Positions 16,321 through 25,535 of a stretch of DNA of 32,029 nucleotides are shown in pieces. A program made the position numbers and the translations under genes. Below the pieces are notes generated by a model. It saw only the letters and a list, made by a program, of their open reading frames with translations. It did not search any database and was not told the DNA's origin. Origin of the DNA: Acidimicrobiaceae bacterium (GTDB lineage Bacteria; Actinomycetota; Acidimicrobiia; Acidimicrobiales; Ilumatobacteraceae); contig BGOG01000022.1 of NCBI GenBank assembly GCA_003569125.1, positions 1-32,029 of the forward strand, in the 5' to 3' direction. The first letter of the stretch is position 1; the number at the start of each line of letters is the position of its first letter.

Positions 16321-16446
16321 CGCCAATCGCGCTTTTGCGCTAACTCAGGAGACTGAGCGCACTTGCTTCGCGAAAATCGAATTGGTGGGACTTCCGCCCC
16401 GTGCCTAAGGCTACTGCCCAACCGCTCCCGCGAGACGGATCTGGAT

Positions 16447-17616
16447 TTAGCGGAGACGACGCATATAAATGCTTTGCATCAAGCCCATTAGTAGCCCACT
16501 TGAGGCGAGATGCGACCCGCCATAGGAGATGAAAGGCAGTGGCAAACCACTAACCGGTGTTACTCCGAGGGTCATGCCTATGTTTTGAAAAACTTGAAAT
16601 AGCAACATCGAGAAGTATCCGGTTGCTAGAAGTTGATCGAATCGATTTCGCGACGCCTTTGCAATAACCCAAAGCCGCCAACAGATGACCGCAAAAAGCG
16701 CCAGAACAATTGATGCACCGAACATTCCAAATTGCTCTCCAATTGCGGAAAAAGGAAAATCTTGAAATTGAACCGGAATAAATGCTCCGTTTGTGAGTGG
16801 CCCTTGCAGATAGCCCTTACCGAAAAATCCTCCGCTCGCAACTGCACGCTTTGCGAAACGCACCTGCAAAACAATTTTCTGAAGTGCTGGTTCGTTTGAG
16901 TTTTGATTTAACCATGCATCAAATCTCCGAAGTTGATAATTATCGATGATTCCTGAAATTGCCAAAACAACAGCCGAAACTATTGTTAAAAGGGTGAACA
17001 TTATGACCCACAAACGTTTGGCACCAGAGAGTAATAAAATACCCACGACTCCCGCGACAAGAACCGTCGCCGAGCCGAGATCGGGTTGTAATAAAATAAG
17101 CACGAACGGAAACGACAAAATCAACACGGCAGTAACCAATTCTCTATAATTGATTTCGTCTCGCGCAGAGTCAGACGTGTACGCGGCGATCAGAATTAGT
17201 ACTGCAACTTTCATCAACTCGGCGGGCTGAACCGATATTGGACCGAGGTCGAACGACAATTTTGCACCGCTGCTCACCGCGCCTATAACCAGAACAAGAA
17301 ACAGCAAAAATAGAGAGCCCGCATACCAATACACGCCGCGCTCACGAATCCAATCATGACCAATACCCATGACCAAGAGCATCAGCGCTGCCGCAAACAG
17401 GACGAAACCAACCTGACGTTGAACATAGTAAAACTGATCAAATCCTTGGTTTAAAAGTCGCTGTCGCGTGGCTGAATAAACAGTGAAGAAACCGAAAATG
17501 CTCTGCAATGTCACCGCCGACAACAAAATCAGGTCGATATTTTTCCAGACTGAGACGACGTCGTATGACTGTTTGAACCACTGTGATGCTCGTATTTGAG
17601 GTATGAATTTTGACAT
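16447..17616 (-). CDS. rodA: Rod-shape peptidoglycan glycosyltransferase RodA (SEDS family)
   Basis: RodA polymerises lipid II into glycan strands together with PBP2 during cell elongation. The protein of about 389 residues has roughly ten membrane helices. It contains the SEDS features 'GPISVQPAELMKVAVLILIA', 'LILLQPDLGSATVLVAGVVG' with the catalytic-region Asp, and the C-terminal 'GVTPVSGLPLPFISYGGSHL'. I chose ATG 17616, two bases after the stop of mrdA, which gives a normal N-terminus; a start at 17655 would lie inside mrdA. The mrdA-rodA coupling is the classic elongasome arrangement. Confidence 0.94.
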   Translation of the reverse strand: MSKFIPQIRASQWFKQSYDVVSVWKNIDLILLSAVTLQSIFGFFTVYSATRQRLLNQGFDQFYYVQRQVGFVLFAAALMLLVMGIGHDWIRERGVYWYAGSLFLLFLVLVIGAVSSGAKLSFDLGPISVQPAELMKVAVLILIAAYTSDSARDEINYRELVTAVLILSFPFVLILLQPDLGSATVLVAGVVGILLLSGAKRLWVIMFTLLTIVSAVVLAISGIIDNYQLRRFDAWLNQNSNEPALQKIVLQVRFAKRAVASGGFFGKGYLQGPLTNGAFIPVQFQDFPFSAIGEQFGMFGASIVLALFAVICWRLWVIAKASRNRFDQLLATGYFSMLLFQVFQNIGMTLGVTPVSGLPLPFISYGGSHLASSGLLMGLMQSIYMRRLR

Positions 17617-17618
17617 TG

Positions 17619-19799
17619 CTACTCTCGGATATCCGATGCACCGCTGACAAGACAAAGCGGGTTACGCAAAGTACTCGGGCTTGCCACAATGTTGCTCGCT
17701 TTATCCAAAGGGTCAGCCGGCAAAACCGAATCGTATTTATATCCGCCGTTGAGGGCGGTGAAGATGCATTTAACGACGGGCGCGGCTGCTTGTGAGCCGT
17801 AACCAGATTTTTCTAAATATGCGAAAACCGTATATGGAGAATTTGAGTCCAAACTAAATGCTCCGAATGCTGAAGAGTCGTTCCATGGCAAGTTGTTCAA
17901 TCCCTGCGCTGTTCCGGTCTTTCCGGCGATTGGTAACGCCGCATAGTTGTAAGAGCTGAACAAATTCTCACCAGTGGTCTTGTGGTAGTAGTCGAAAGTG
18001 ACACCAGGTCCGGTTATGGCTCGCGCCATTCCTTTGACAATCGGCTCTCTGATTCTTTCTGTCATTTCTATTCGACGCTTCGGAGAAAGAGGCACCAGAT
18101 TTTTGACGACTTGTGTTGTTGTGAGATCAGCAACCCCTGGGCGTGCATCCAGCGTTCCGGGGGCGAGCAACGAAACTGCTACACGGGGCTCATAAACGCG
18201 ACCGCTATTTGCAATCGCCGAATATGCCAGAGTCATCTGCAATGGAGTCACCGACAAAAGACCCTGACCAATTGCGAACAAAACTTGATCACCGACATAA
18301 TATGCCTGACCGGCATCTTGGGTGATTACTCCCATGTTGGCGAGTCGTTTCTTTAATTCTTTACTCGGAATAGTTCCTGAATATTCGAACGGCAAATCGA
18401 CATTTGTCGGAGATCCAAGACCGAATTTTCGAATTTCTTGCTCCAAAATCGGTGCATATCCACGCTCGGTGAGAATTTGTTCGCCGATTTTATAAAAAAA
18501 AGTATCGCTCGATACTGCTAACGCTGCCTCAACATTTACCTCGCCGTATCGACAAGGAAGACCAGTTGAACGACAAATTGCATTTCTGAAAATACACTTG
18601 ACGCCATCTTGACATCTTTCTTCGGGGATGCTTTCAAGTTTGTAGATACCACGGTCCTCGAAGGTGTATTTATCGCCGTTGGGCAACTGCCCTGAGGCAA
18701 GCGCCGCGTATGCAACGAGAGGCTTGAACGTAGAACCAACGTTGTATCGACCCGACACGGCACGGTTGACAAGTATCGATAAGTCTGGGTCGTCGGTTAT
18801 CGGAAACAATTGCGAAAACTTGTCTTTCGGAAGTCCCCCGTCGAACCACCTTAAATCGAATCTTGGATAAGAAGCCATTGCAATCACGCGTCCGTTGTTG
18901 TGATTCATCACCACGACAGATCCAGCCGGTGCTTTGTAATAGTTGATTTCGGGATATCGGGGATCGGGTGTTCCGTCGGGCATCTTGATCTGTCCGGCTT
19001 CAACACGGCGTCGTACAAGTAACTGTGTTTCAAGAGCTTGCTCAGCGAACTGTTGTACATCTAGATCTATTGAAAGTTGCAAGTCATAACCGGTAACCGG
19101 CTCAACTCGCTCAATGAGTTTAAGAATCGTGCCTACAGCGTCGACCTCGTAACGCACGTAACCTGGCTTTCCGCGCAGCGACGTTTCGTAACTTGCCTCA
19201 ACTCCATATTGACCGACTCGTTCGTTGGGGTCATAGCCAACTGATTTGTAATAGAGCAGGTCGTCTTTGAGGATCGCCCCCATATAACCCAACACGTGCC
19301 CACCTAGCGCCCCGTAAGGATAATTTCGCCGCCACTCTTCGCGAACATAGATTCCGGGGTAGTCCTCGATTCGCTCCAACAAATAGAGTGCCAATTCTTC
19401 TGACACACCTTCTCGCAGAGGTATTGCCTCAAACGGACCATATCGCTCGTCAAGCATTCGTTTGATCAAAACCTCAGGCGGAACATTGAGCGGTCCAGAA
19501 AGTCGCTGAGCCAACTCATTTCGTTGTGCCGTTTTGCGGGTAACTGAATGATCAATCGTGACTACGAGCGTTCGCTTATTATCCGCAATTACTCTTCCAG
19601 CCGAGTCGAATATTCGACCACGCTCGGGCAACAACTTAATGGTTCTTGTTCGAACTTTTCCGATGATTACTTCAACATCGCGAGATGTAACCGCCTGCAA
19701 AAACCAAAGACGTGCACCCAAAATGCTGAAGAAGATTATCCCTACGAGGCCCAAGAGAATCAACCGCTTCGGCGCACGACCGTCTATTTGCTTTGACAT
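17619..19799 (-). CDS. mrdA: Penicillin-binding protein 2 (elongation transpeptidase)
   Basis: PBP2 cross-links peptidoglycan made by RodA. The 726-residue protein has an N-terminal helix (about 12-32), a pedestal region with 'LPERGRIFDSAGRVIADN', and the transpeptidase domain: STFK at 356-359 (nucleophile Ser356), SSD at 430-432 as the SxN-type motif, and KTGT at 627-630. Between the first two motifs lies an insertion with four cysteines (396, 402, 409, 416) that I do not know from the enterobacterial enzyme. The start overlaps the stop region of mreD by one base (19799) and rodA follows by two bases, so mreD-mrdA-rodA is translationally tight. The frame is intact. Confidence 0.95.
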   Translation of the reverse strand: MSKQIDGRAPKRLILLGLVGIIFFSILGARLWFLQAVTSRDVEVIIGKVRTRTIKLLPERGRIFDSAGRVIADNKRTLVVTIDHSVTRKTAQRNELAQRLSGPLNVPPEVLIKRMLDERYGPFEAIPLREGVSEELALYLLERIEDYPGIYVREEWRRNYPYGALGGHVLGYMGAILKDDLLYYKSVGYDPNERVGQYGVEASYETSLRGKPGYVRYEVDAVGTILKLIERVEPVTGYDLQLSIDLDVQQFAEQALETQLLVRRRVEAGQIKMPDGTPDPRYPEINYYKAPAGSVVVMNHNNGRVIAMASYPRFDLRWFDGGLPKDKFSQLFPITDDPDLSILVNRAVSGRYNVGSTFKPLVAYAALASGQLPNGDKYTFEDRGIYKLESIPEERCQDGVKCIFRNAICRSTGLPCRYGEVNVEAALAVSSDTFFYKIGEQILTERGYAPILEQEIRKFGLGSPTNVDLPFEYSGTIPSKELKKRLANMGVITQDAGQAYYVGDQVLFAIGQGLLSVTPLQMTLAYSAIANSGRVYEPRVAVSLLAPGTLDARPGVADLTTTQVVKNLVPLSPKRRIEMTERIREPIVKGMARAITGPGVTFDYYHKTTGENLFSSYNYAALPIAGKTGTAQGLNNLPWNDSSAFGAFSLDSNSPYTVFAYLEKSGYGSQAAAPVVKCIFTALNGGYKYDSVLPADPLDKASNIVASPSTLRNPLCLVSGASDIRE

Positions 19800-20317
19800 T
19801 ATCTAGTTTTCTTTCGCTCGCTTAGCGTCCATCGCGTTATCCAAAAAAATCCTGGTGAGAGAAACACATTGATCGCCGTGACGACCGCAATAATTCTTAG
19901 CACCCTAAGTTCGAGCACGGCACCCAAACCAATCATTGCCTGCGCGAGAAAAATATAAACTTCGCCAATCGCTGAAACGACGGCGATCGACACAAGTCGT
20001 AGCCACCAAATCGGACTCGGAAAAAAATATAAATATAATCCGGCGGTTGCACCCGCAAGGCCAAGTGCGATTGACCCTAACCCAGCAGGCGTCGAAACTA
20101 CAAAATCAAACATCATTCCAGCGACCAAACCAACAATCGCCCCGACGCCGATTCCAAACTGAATCCCCGCGCAGACAACAAAAAGCAACATTACTTGTGC
20201 TGCAACATCGAATGGTCGAAGCTCTTTGAACATAGTTGTTTGCAGAGCCAAAACGACGAGAAGCACCAGAACTAAACGAGTCCAGCGACTCGCCAAAATT
20301 ATTAGCAGTCGACTCAA
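19799..20317 (-). CDS. mreD: Rod shape-determining protein MreD
   Basis: The 172-residue hydrophobic protein has about five to six membrane helices and the typical MreD size and place. An internal segment 'VVSTPAGLGSIALGLAGATA' follows the helix pair where MreD proteins carry a conserved small-residue stretch. It is less conserved than its neighbours, so the name rests largely on the mreB-mreC-mreD-mrdA-rodA order. It overlaps the end of mreC by four bases and the start of mrdA by one base. Confidence 0.88.
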   Translation of the reverse strand: MSRLLIILASRWTRLVLVLLVVLALQTTMFKELRPFDVAAQVMLLFVVCAGIQFGIGVGAIVGLVAGMMFDFVVSTPAGLGSIALGLAGATAGLYLYFFPSPIWWLRLVSIAVVSAIGEVYIFLAQAMIGLGAVLELRVLRIIAVVTAINVFLSPGFFWITRWTLSERKKTR

Positions 20318-21384
20318 GGAGATTTCTTTTCTGTGATCGGCTGGTACAACAAAATTCTTACGAACGACAAATTTGTCAATTCTGCGGCGATATTAATTTC
20401 GAGCAATGGACCCGCAGATCCAACTCTCTCGACAACACGAGAGACGACACCGATTAAAACGTCTGGTGGTGCAAGGCTGCGCGAACCACCGGCAGTCACA
20501 ATCGGCGCACCAGCTTCGATAGATCCAAACCGCAATGAGTTATCAATAAACCTCACGGTCGGTTGACGGGTTGGTCCGTTACCTTGGATAACACCCGTTT
20601 CTCGAACCGCGAGTTCGCTGGCCAACGGGATCGTGATCGAGGTCAAACCTTTTGGCGTCGCTGGCAACGTTGTCACAACGGCGGTGAAGCCTTCGATCGG
20701 AATTGTCGTGGTTGTTGTCGTGGTTGTTTCGGAGTCGGGAGTATTCGAAACTGGCTCAAGTGGCACGGCGGTTGATGTGGTCACACTGGTAATACCTTGC
20801 ACTGTGGAGCCAGTGATCTTTCGCTCTGTGCTGACTACTTTCACAGAGATCGAGAAATCTGGGTCGGTGATCAGCATCACGAACGAACGGTTTGTGAAAA
20901 CTTTTGTGATCTTTCCAATTAAGCCTGCGGCATTCAAAACTGGCATACCCACGCGGATACCGCTCTCGGCCCCCTGATTGATTTCAATTGTCTGCGAAAA
21001 ACTTGTAGGAGACTCACCAATTACTTGTGCCGTGACTGCATTGATTCCCGCCAAGGTAGGTAACCCGTTTAGAGCGAGCAACTCCTGCGACAATCGCACT
21101 GACGCGGCGGCGGCTACCGTCGCGCCTTCTTGTTGCGCGACTTGTTGTCTAAGCAACGAGTTCTCTTCAAGCAATTTGTTGTAATGCGTGACTCCATACC
21201 AGGCGTTTCCTACAGGTCGTGTAATGACCCTCGCTACTCCCTCGACCGGGTAAAAAAGAGTTCCAAAGATTGATCTCAATCCGGCTACTTTTGGTGAATC
21301 TTGCAGATCAAGCGTGATCAACATGATTGAGGTCAGGGTCAACAAAATGATCGCCCGCCGCCTAGTGGTGTTTTGTGAGGCCAT
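20314..21384 (-). CDS. mreC: Rod shape-determining protein MreC
   Basis: MreC is the periplasmic scaffold that activates PBP2. The protein of about 356 residues has an N-terminal helix ('AIILLTLTSIMLITLDL'), a coiled coil ('HYNKLLEENSLLRQQVAQQE') and the beta-domain hallmarks 'AQVIGESPTSFSQTIEINQG' and 'VGMPVLNAAGLIGKITKVF'. The beta domain is interrupted by an insertion of about 65 residues rich in Thr, Ser and Pro, with a run of eight threonines. The C-terminus resumes with 'GAPIVTAGGSRSLAPPDVLI'. ATG 21384 is preferred over TTG 21393. It lies between mreB and mreD. Confidence 0.92.
   Translation of the reverse strand: MASQNTTRRRAIILLTLTSIMLITLDLQDSPKVAGLRSIFGTLFYPVEGVARVITRPVGNAWYGVTHYNKLLEENSLLRQQVAQQEGATVAAAASVRLSQELLALNGLPTLAGINAVTAQVIGESPTSFSQTIEINQGAESGIRVGMPVLNAAGLIGKITKVFTNRSFVMLITDPDFSISVKVVSTERKITGSTVQGITSVTTSTAVPLEPVSNTPDSETTTTTTTTIPIEGFTAVVTTLPATPKGLTSITIPLASELAVRETGVIQGNGPTRQPTVRFIDNSLRFGSIEAGAPIVTAGGSRSLAPPDVLIGVVSRVVERVGSAGPLLEINIAAELTNLSFVRILLYQPITEKKSP
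20705..20728. repeat. Exact 12-bp tandem duplication inside mreC
   Basis: GTCGTGGTTGTT occurs twice head to tail (20705-20716 and 20717-20728). On the coding strand it contributes to the run of eight threonines in the MreC insertion. A unit of 12 bp keeps the frame, so copy number could vary without breaking the gene. Confidence 0.8.
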
Positions 21385-21421
21385 TAAAAGCAAAAGTCTT
21401 TCACTTTAAGATTCACCCTGT

Positions 21422-22453
21422 CTAAGCTTCGCCTTGGTTTGCTGATCCCTTGTAATAGTCAAGATTGTCGAGCGACAAACCGGCGCCCATGACCACCGAG
21501 AGCAACGGCTCTCGCGCAATAAACGCTTGAATACCTGTTTCGTGGGTGACGCGCTCGACAAGACCCGTAAGCAGCGCACCGCCACCTGCAAGATGCAGAC
21601 CATGGCTGATTACATCGGCCGCTAATTCAGGTGGGGTGCGCTCGAGGGTCTTCTTGATCGCGTCAATAATTTTGTTTACACCTTCATCAAGAATTTCTCT
21701 GACTTGATTTGTTGTCACTTCTTGGGTGCGCGGTAAACCAGTGGCGGTATCGCGTCCGCCCACGTCGCCAACGACCTCTTGCGCAAGTGGCCACGCAGAG
21801 CCAAGATGAATTTTTACCTCTTCTGCAGTGTTCTCTCCGATATCAATTTTAAAAGCTCTTTTGAATCCAGCAGTAATAATATTGTTCAGCGCATCACCAC
21901 CGACACGCACTGAAGTCGCGGTTACTATTCCGCCTAATGAGATGACAGCGACTTCAGTAGTGCCACCACCGATATCAACAATTAGGTTGGCGCTCGGCTC
22001 GTGAATAGGTAGACCTGCGCCGATTGCCGCGGCCATTGCTTCTTCGATGATGTAGACGGGTCGTTTTGCACCAGCAAACTCGGCGGCATCCTGCACAGCA
22101 CGTCGCTCGACACCCGTAACTTCTGAAGGTACCGCGACCATCAACGTCGGCTTTATCCAACGACTTGTCGACACGCGTTGAAGAAATTGCTTGAACATTT
22201 CCTCACACAACGGAAAATCAGCAATCACGCCGTCTTTCAGTGGGCGAACGAGCCTGATGTTTTTCGGGGTGCGACCTCGCATTCGCCTTGCCTCGTGTCC
22301 GACGGCAACTACTGCCCCACTTCGAGTGTCAACCGCGACCATAGAAGGTTCGTTCAAGACGAGACCTTGTCCTTTGACAAATATCAGAGTATTGGCAGTG
22401 CCTAAATCAACCGCGATTTCTCTGCCCACCGAGAGAGGATTTCCTCCCGCCAT
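21422..22453 (-). CDS. mreB: Actin-like rod shape-determining protein MreB
   Basis: MreB forms membrane-bound filaments that orient the elongation machinery. The 343 residues include phosphate-1 'DLGTANTLIFVKGQGLVLNE', the conserved 'RPLKDGVIADF' and 'VAVPSEVTGVERRAVQDAAE', phosphate-2 'DIGGGTTEVAVISLGG', and the adenosine motif 'LAGGGALLTGL'. The length is typical. It starts one base after the ndk stop, so the two are probably translationally coupled; CTCC upstream of the ATG is not a Shine-Dalgarno site. Confidence 0.97.
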   Translation of the reverse strand: MAGGNPLSVGREIAVDLGTANTLIFVKGQGLVLNEPSMVAVDTRSGAVVAVGHEARRMRGRTPKNIRLVRPLKDGVIADFPLCEEMFKQFLQRVSTSRWIKPTLMVAVPSEVTGVERRAVQDAAEFAGAKRPVYIIEEAMAAAIGAGLPIHEPSANLIVDIGGGTTEVAVISLGGIVTATSVRVGGDALNNIITAGFKRAFKIDIGENTAEEVKIHLGSAWPLAQEVVGDVGGRDTATGLPRTQEVTTNQVREILDEGVNKIIDAIKKTLERTPPELAADVISHGLHLAGGGALLTGLVERVTHETGIQAFIAREPLLSVVMGAGLSLDNLDYYKGSANQGEA

Positions 22454-22454
22454 T

Positions 22455-22880
22455 TTAGGAGATCTTCTTCTCGCTACCTGGGAAAAATATCTCTAATTCT
22501 CTGGCGGCGGATTCCGCTGAGTCACTTCCATGCACGAGATTCTCGGTGAATAATGTTCCCAAATCTCCGCGAATCGTGCCGGGAGCCGCTGCTCGTGGAT
22601 TAGTTGCACCCATCATCGATCGCACGATCTCCCATGTGTCTTGGGGGCCCGAAAGTGCCAGTGCAACAACTGGCCCACGCGACATAAATGAAACCAACTC
22701 TGCGTAAAAGCCTTTACCTTGATGCTCTTCGTAGTGACGCGCAAGAATGTCTTTGTCTAAGGTTCGCAACTGCATCGACGAAATGACCAAACCTTTTGCT
22801 TCGAAACGACCAAGAATCTCACCGATCAAGCCACGCTCGACTGCGTCAGGCTTCAAAAGAACAAGTGTGCGATTTGACAT
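22455..22880 (-). CDS. ndk: Nucleoside diphosphate kinase
   Basis: Ndk exchanges the terminal phosphate between nucleoside di- and triphosphates through a phosphohistidine. The 141 residues begin 'MSNRTLVLLKPDAVERGLIG' and contain the active-site His117 in 'NLVHGSDSAESAARELEIFF'. Length and motifs are standard. It lies between folC (36-base gap) and mreB (one-base gap). A TAGCCT box sits six bases before its ATG. Confidence 0.97.
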   Translation of the reverse strand: MSNRTLVLLKPDAVERGLIGEILGRFEAKGLVISSMQLRTLDKDILARHYEEHQGKGFYAELVSFMSRGPVVALALSGPQDTWEIVRSMMGATNPRAAAPGTIRGDLGTLFTENLVHGSDSAESAARELEIFFPGSEKKIS

Positions 22881-22886
22881 GCCTTC

Positions 22887-22892
22887 AGGCTA
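22887..22892 (-). promoter_or_regulatory. Putative -10 box (TAGCCT) before ndk
   Basis: On the minus strand TAGCCT, then GAAGGC, then ATG 22880. The spacing equals that before the dGTPase gene. It could start a leaderless ndk-mreB transcript inside the long gene string. GAAGG would be too close to the ATG to work well as a ribosome site. Confidence 0.33.
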
Positions 22893-22916
22893 AAGGTTTA
22901 TCGAGTGGCTCGCACG

Positions 22917-24221
22917 CTATTGCGGCTTTGCGCCTCTGCGCAATAGAAACGGCCGAGCAGCGCTGACAATATAGAGCGAGCCAGCAACGAGCACTGCGTC
23001 TTGAGTTTGAGCGATTTTCAGCGCAATTTCACACGCTGATTCGACCGATTCGGCAACGATCACTTCATCACACCCGGCTCTTCTCGCAACTTCGGCCATT
23101 TCGCCAGCAGGCAGACCTCGTGGCGACGGTGGTGTGCAAGTAATCACGACGTCGAACTCAGTTGCGCGAAAACTTGCCAACAATTCATCCGGGTCTCGAC
23201 TTCGAAGCGCACCGGTTACGAGAATCTTGCGACCACTCATATTGAAATCTTCGAAAAATACTTCTGCACAAACTTTTGCGCCAGCCGGATTGTGGGCGCC
23301 ATCCAAAATCACCAACGGTTGATGTGCGAGAACCTCAAATCTGCCCGGCATCACCACGCTGTGCATCGCCTCTGCCAACACATCTGGGGCAATAATTGCA
23401 TCAAAAAATGCTTCAACCGCGCTAATCGCAAGTGACGCGTTGTCGCCTTGGTGCTCACCGTGCAACGGCACAAGCACATCTTCATAGATTGTTCTTGGAG
23501 TGCGCACCGAGACAAGACGCCCGCCAACTGCCAGACGATTATCTTCGCATCCGAAATCGTCTCCCCGAGATATTCGTGCCCTAGCGGGGGGTTCAAGAAA
23601 AATTTTGCGAAGAACTTCGTCGGTTTCGCCAAGAACAACGATGCTCGACGTTTTGATAATTCCGGCTTTCTCTGTTGCGATGTGCTTGACCGTTGGCCCG
23701 GCATATTCAGTGTGATCTAGTGCGATGTTCGTAATCACGGCGACATCTGAATTGATCACATTTGTCGCATCCCAACGACCCAGCATTCCGACTTCAATTA
23801 CTGCGACATCTACCGCTTCATCAGCAAACCAGCGAAACATAGCCGCCGTCATTATTTCGAAAAAACTTGGGCGGACTCCAGCGATGACTTCGAGATCAGA
23901 AATCGCGCCAACCTGCAGACCGAAATCATGATCACTGATCGGCTCACCATTGATGCAGATTCGGTCGTTGATGCGATCCAAGTGTGGACTCGAATAAGTA
24001 CCGACACGCAAACCATGAGCCATCAAGAGTTTCGTCGTTATTTGCGCGGTTGAGCCTTTGCCATTTGTCCCGGTTATGTGAATTGATTTGTAAGCGTGCT
24101 GCGGATTCGCGATTGCATCCATTAATCGGACGATATTTTCTAAAGAGGGTGAATCGACTCGCCCGGTTCGTTCATAGTTTGAACGCTCGTCAAGGTAGCG
24201 CAATGCGTCTAAATATTGCAC
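22917..24221 (-). CDS. folC: Folylpolyglutamate synthase / dihydrofolate synthase
   Basis: FolC adds glutamate to dihydropteroate or folates. The 434-residue Mur-ligase-type protein has the P-loop 'ITGTNGKGSTAQ' at 49-60, the downstream 'YSSPHLDRINDRICINGEPI' folate-loop region, 'AVITNIALDHTEYAGPTVKH', and the C-terminal-domain opening 'VILDGAHNPAGAKV'. Start GTG 24221 has a TAGATT box six bases before it that overlaps the end of clpX. In many actinobacteria valS lies between clpX and folC; here it is absent and folC follows clpX directly. Confidence 0.94.
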   Translation of the reverse strand: MQYLDALRYLDERSNYERTGRVDSPSLENIVRLMDAIANPQHAYKSIHITGTNGKGSTAQITTKLLMAHGLRVGTYSSPHLDRINDRICINGEPISDHDFGLQVGAISDLEVIAGVRPSFFEIMTAAMFRWFADEAVDVAVIEVGMLGRWDATNVINSDVAVITNIALDHTEYAGPTVKHIATEKAGIIKTSSIVVLGETDEVLRKIFLEPPARARISRGDDFGCEDNRLAVGGRLVSVRTPRTIYEDVLVPLHGEHQGDNASLAISAVEAFFDAIIAPDVLAEAMHSVVMPGRFEVLAHQPLVILDGAHNPAGAKVCAEVFFEDFNMSGRKILVTGALRSRDPDELLASFRATEFDVVITCTPPSPRGLPAGEMAEVARRAGCDEVIVAESVESACEIALKIAQTQDAVLVAGSLYIVSAARPFLLRRGAKPQ

Positions 24222-24227
24222 GACGGT

Positions 24228-24233
24228 AATCTA
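24228..24233 (-). promoter_or_regulatory. Putative -10 box (TAGATT) before folC
   Basis: On the minus strand TAGATT, six bases (ACCGTC), then GTG 24221. It repeats the six-base spacing seen before ndk and the dGTPase gene. It lies just after the reconstructed clpX stop (24241-24243). Confidence 0.3.
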
Positions 24234-24240
24234 AATTAAA

Positions 24241-25516
24241 TTACGAAGCAGCACGACGCTGACGAACTGCCGGCGTCGATTTTGCGACAAAGAAGGAGTG
24301 GATGTCTTGTTCACTGCTCCTAAATCTATTACTACTTTTGCGATATCGGTGCGGCCAGGCAACTCGTACATCGTCTCGAGTAAAACTTCTTCGAGAATCG
24401 CACGCAACCCGCGAGCACCCGTGCCGCGCAACAAGGCTTGATCGGCAACGGCTTCTAAAGCGTCGACGGTGAATTCAAGTACGACATCTTCAAATTCAAA
24501 AAACTTTTGATATTGCTTCAATAACGCGTTTTTTTGGTTCGGTGAGTATTTTTATAAGCGCCGAACGATCCAAACTGTTCACTGCGCCGATCATCGGCAA
24601 GCGACCGACAAATTCTGGGATCATGCCGAATTTGAGCAAATCTTCGGGAAGCACCTGCGCGAACAACTCTCCTGGATCTTTCTCTGACTTCGATTTCACT
24701 TGTGCGTGAAACCCAACGCCCTTTTGACCGATGCGCGATGCGATGATTTGATCTAGACCGGCGAACGCGCCACCACATATAAACAGCACATTCGTCGTGT
24801 CGATTTGAATGAACTCTTGATGCGGATGCTTGCGTCCGCCCTGTGGCGGAACAGAGGCCACCGTTCCTTCAAGAATTTTGAGCAGCGCTTGTTGCACACC
24901 TTCACCAGAAACATCGCGGGTGATCGATGGGTTCTCACTTTTCGCGCGACTTTATCGATCTCATCTATGTAGACGATCCCGGACTCGGCCTTCTTGACAT
25001 CAAAATCTGCCGCCTGAAGAAGTTTCAACAAAATGTTTTCGACGTCTTCACCCACGTACCGGCTTCTGTCAACGCGGTCGCGTCGGCAATCGCAAACGGA
25101 ACATTCAACAGCCGAGCCAATGTTTGCGCCATATGTGTCTTGCCACAACCAGTTGGCCCCAGCAACATGATGTTGCTCTTGGAGAGTTCGATGTCGCCTC
25201 GACGCGTCGATGAATTCTGCTTGTATTGAATTCGCCTGTAGTGGTTGAACACCGCAACTGCGAGAACTTTCTTCGCTGTCTCCTGACCTACCACGTATTC
25301 ATCCAAGAAAGCGCGAATTTCACGCGGATTGGGAAGTTTTTCGAAATTTACTTCTGACTGATCGCTTAACTCTTCATCGATGATCTCGTTGCAAAGATCG
25401 ATGCATTCGTTGCAAACATAAACACCGGGGCCGGCGATAAGTTTCTTGACCTGTTTTTGCGACTTACCGCAAAATGAACACTTTACAAGTTCTGCAGAAT
25501 CACCAAACTTTGCCAT
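24241..25516 (-). CDS. clpX: ATP-dependent Clp protease ATP-binding subunit ClpX (multiple frameshifts)
   Basis: ClpX unfolds tagged proteins and feeds them to ClpP. Reading across frames gives a normal protein of about 425 residues. The N-terminal zinc finger is '[20 protein letters not shown]' with '[10 protein letters not shown]'. Walker A is '[14 protein letters not shown]', Walker B '[14 protein letters not shown]', the pore loop region precedes '[20 protein letters not shown]', and sensor-2 lies in '[15 protein letters not shown]'. The frame breaks near 25057 (one T missing in [11 protein letters not shown]), 24942 (one A missing in an A-run), 24533 (one A too many in seven A) and 24285. 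The reconstructed end '[11 protein letters not shown]' stops at 24241. Four indels in an otherwise conserved, normally required gene point to sequence errors. It starts about 20 bases after clpP. Confidence 0.9.
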
Positions 25517-25535
25517 CAGTGCCCCGTTTCAAACT

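Noticed and set aside
16273-16326. An upstream TTG start adding 18 residues to the RNase E/G protein
   Set aside because: It would include the leader hairpin, has no ribosome site, and ATG 16272 has AAGGA at suitable distance.
24241-25516. Programmed frameshifting or a split clpX
   Set aside because: Four breaks occur, in different directions and mostly in base runs; no slippery-site-plus-structure pattern repeats, and neighbouring damaged regions show the same error type.
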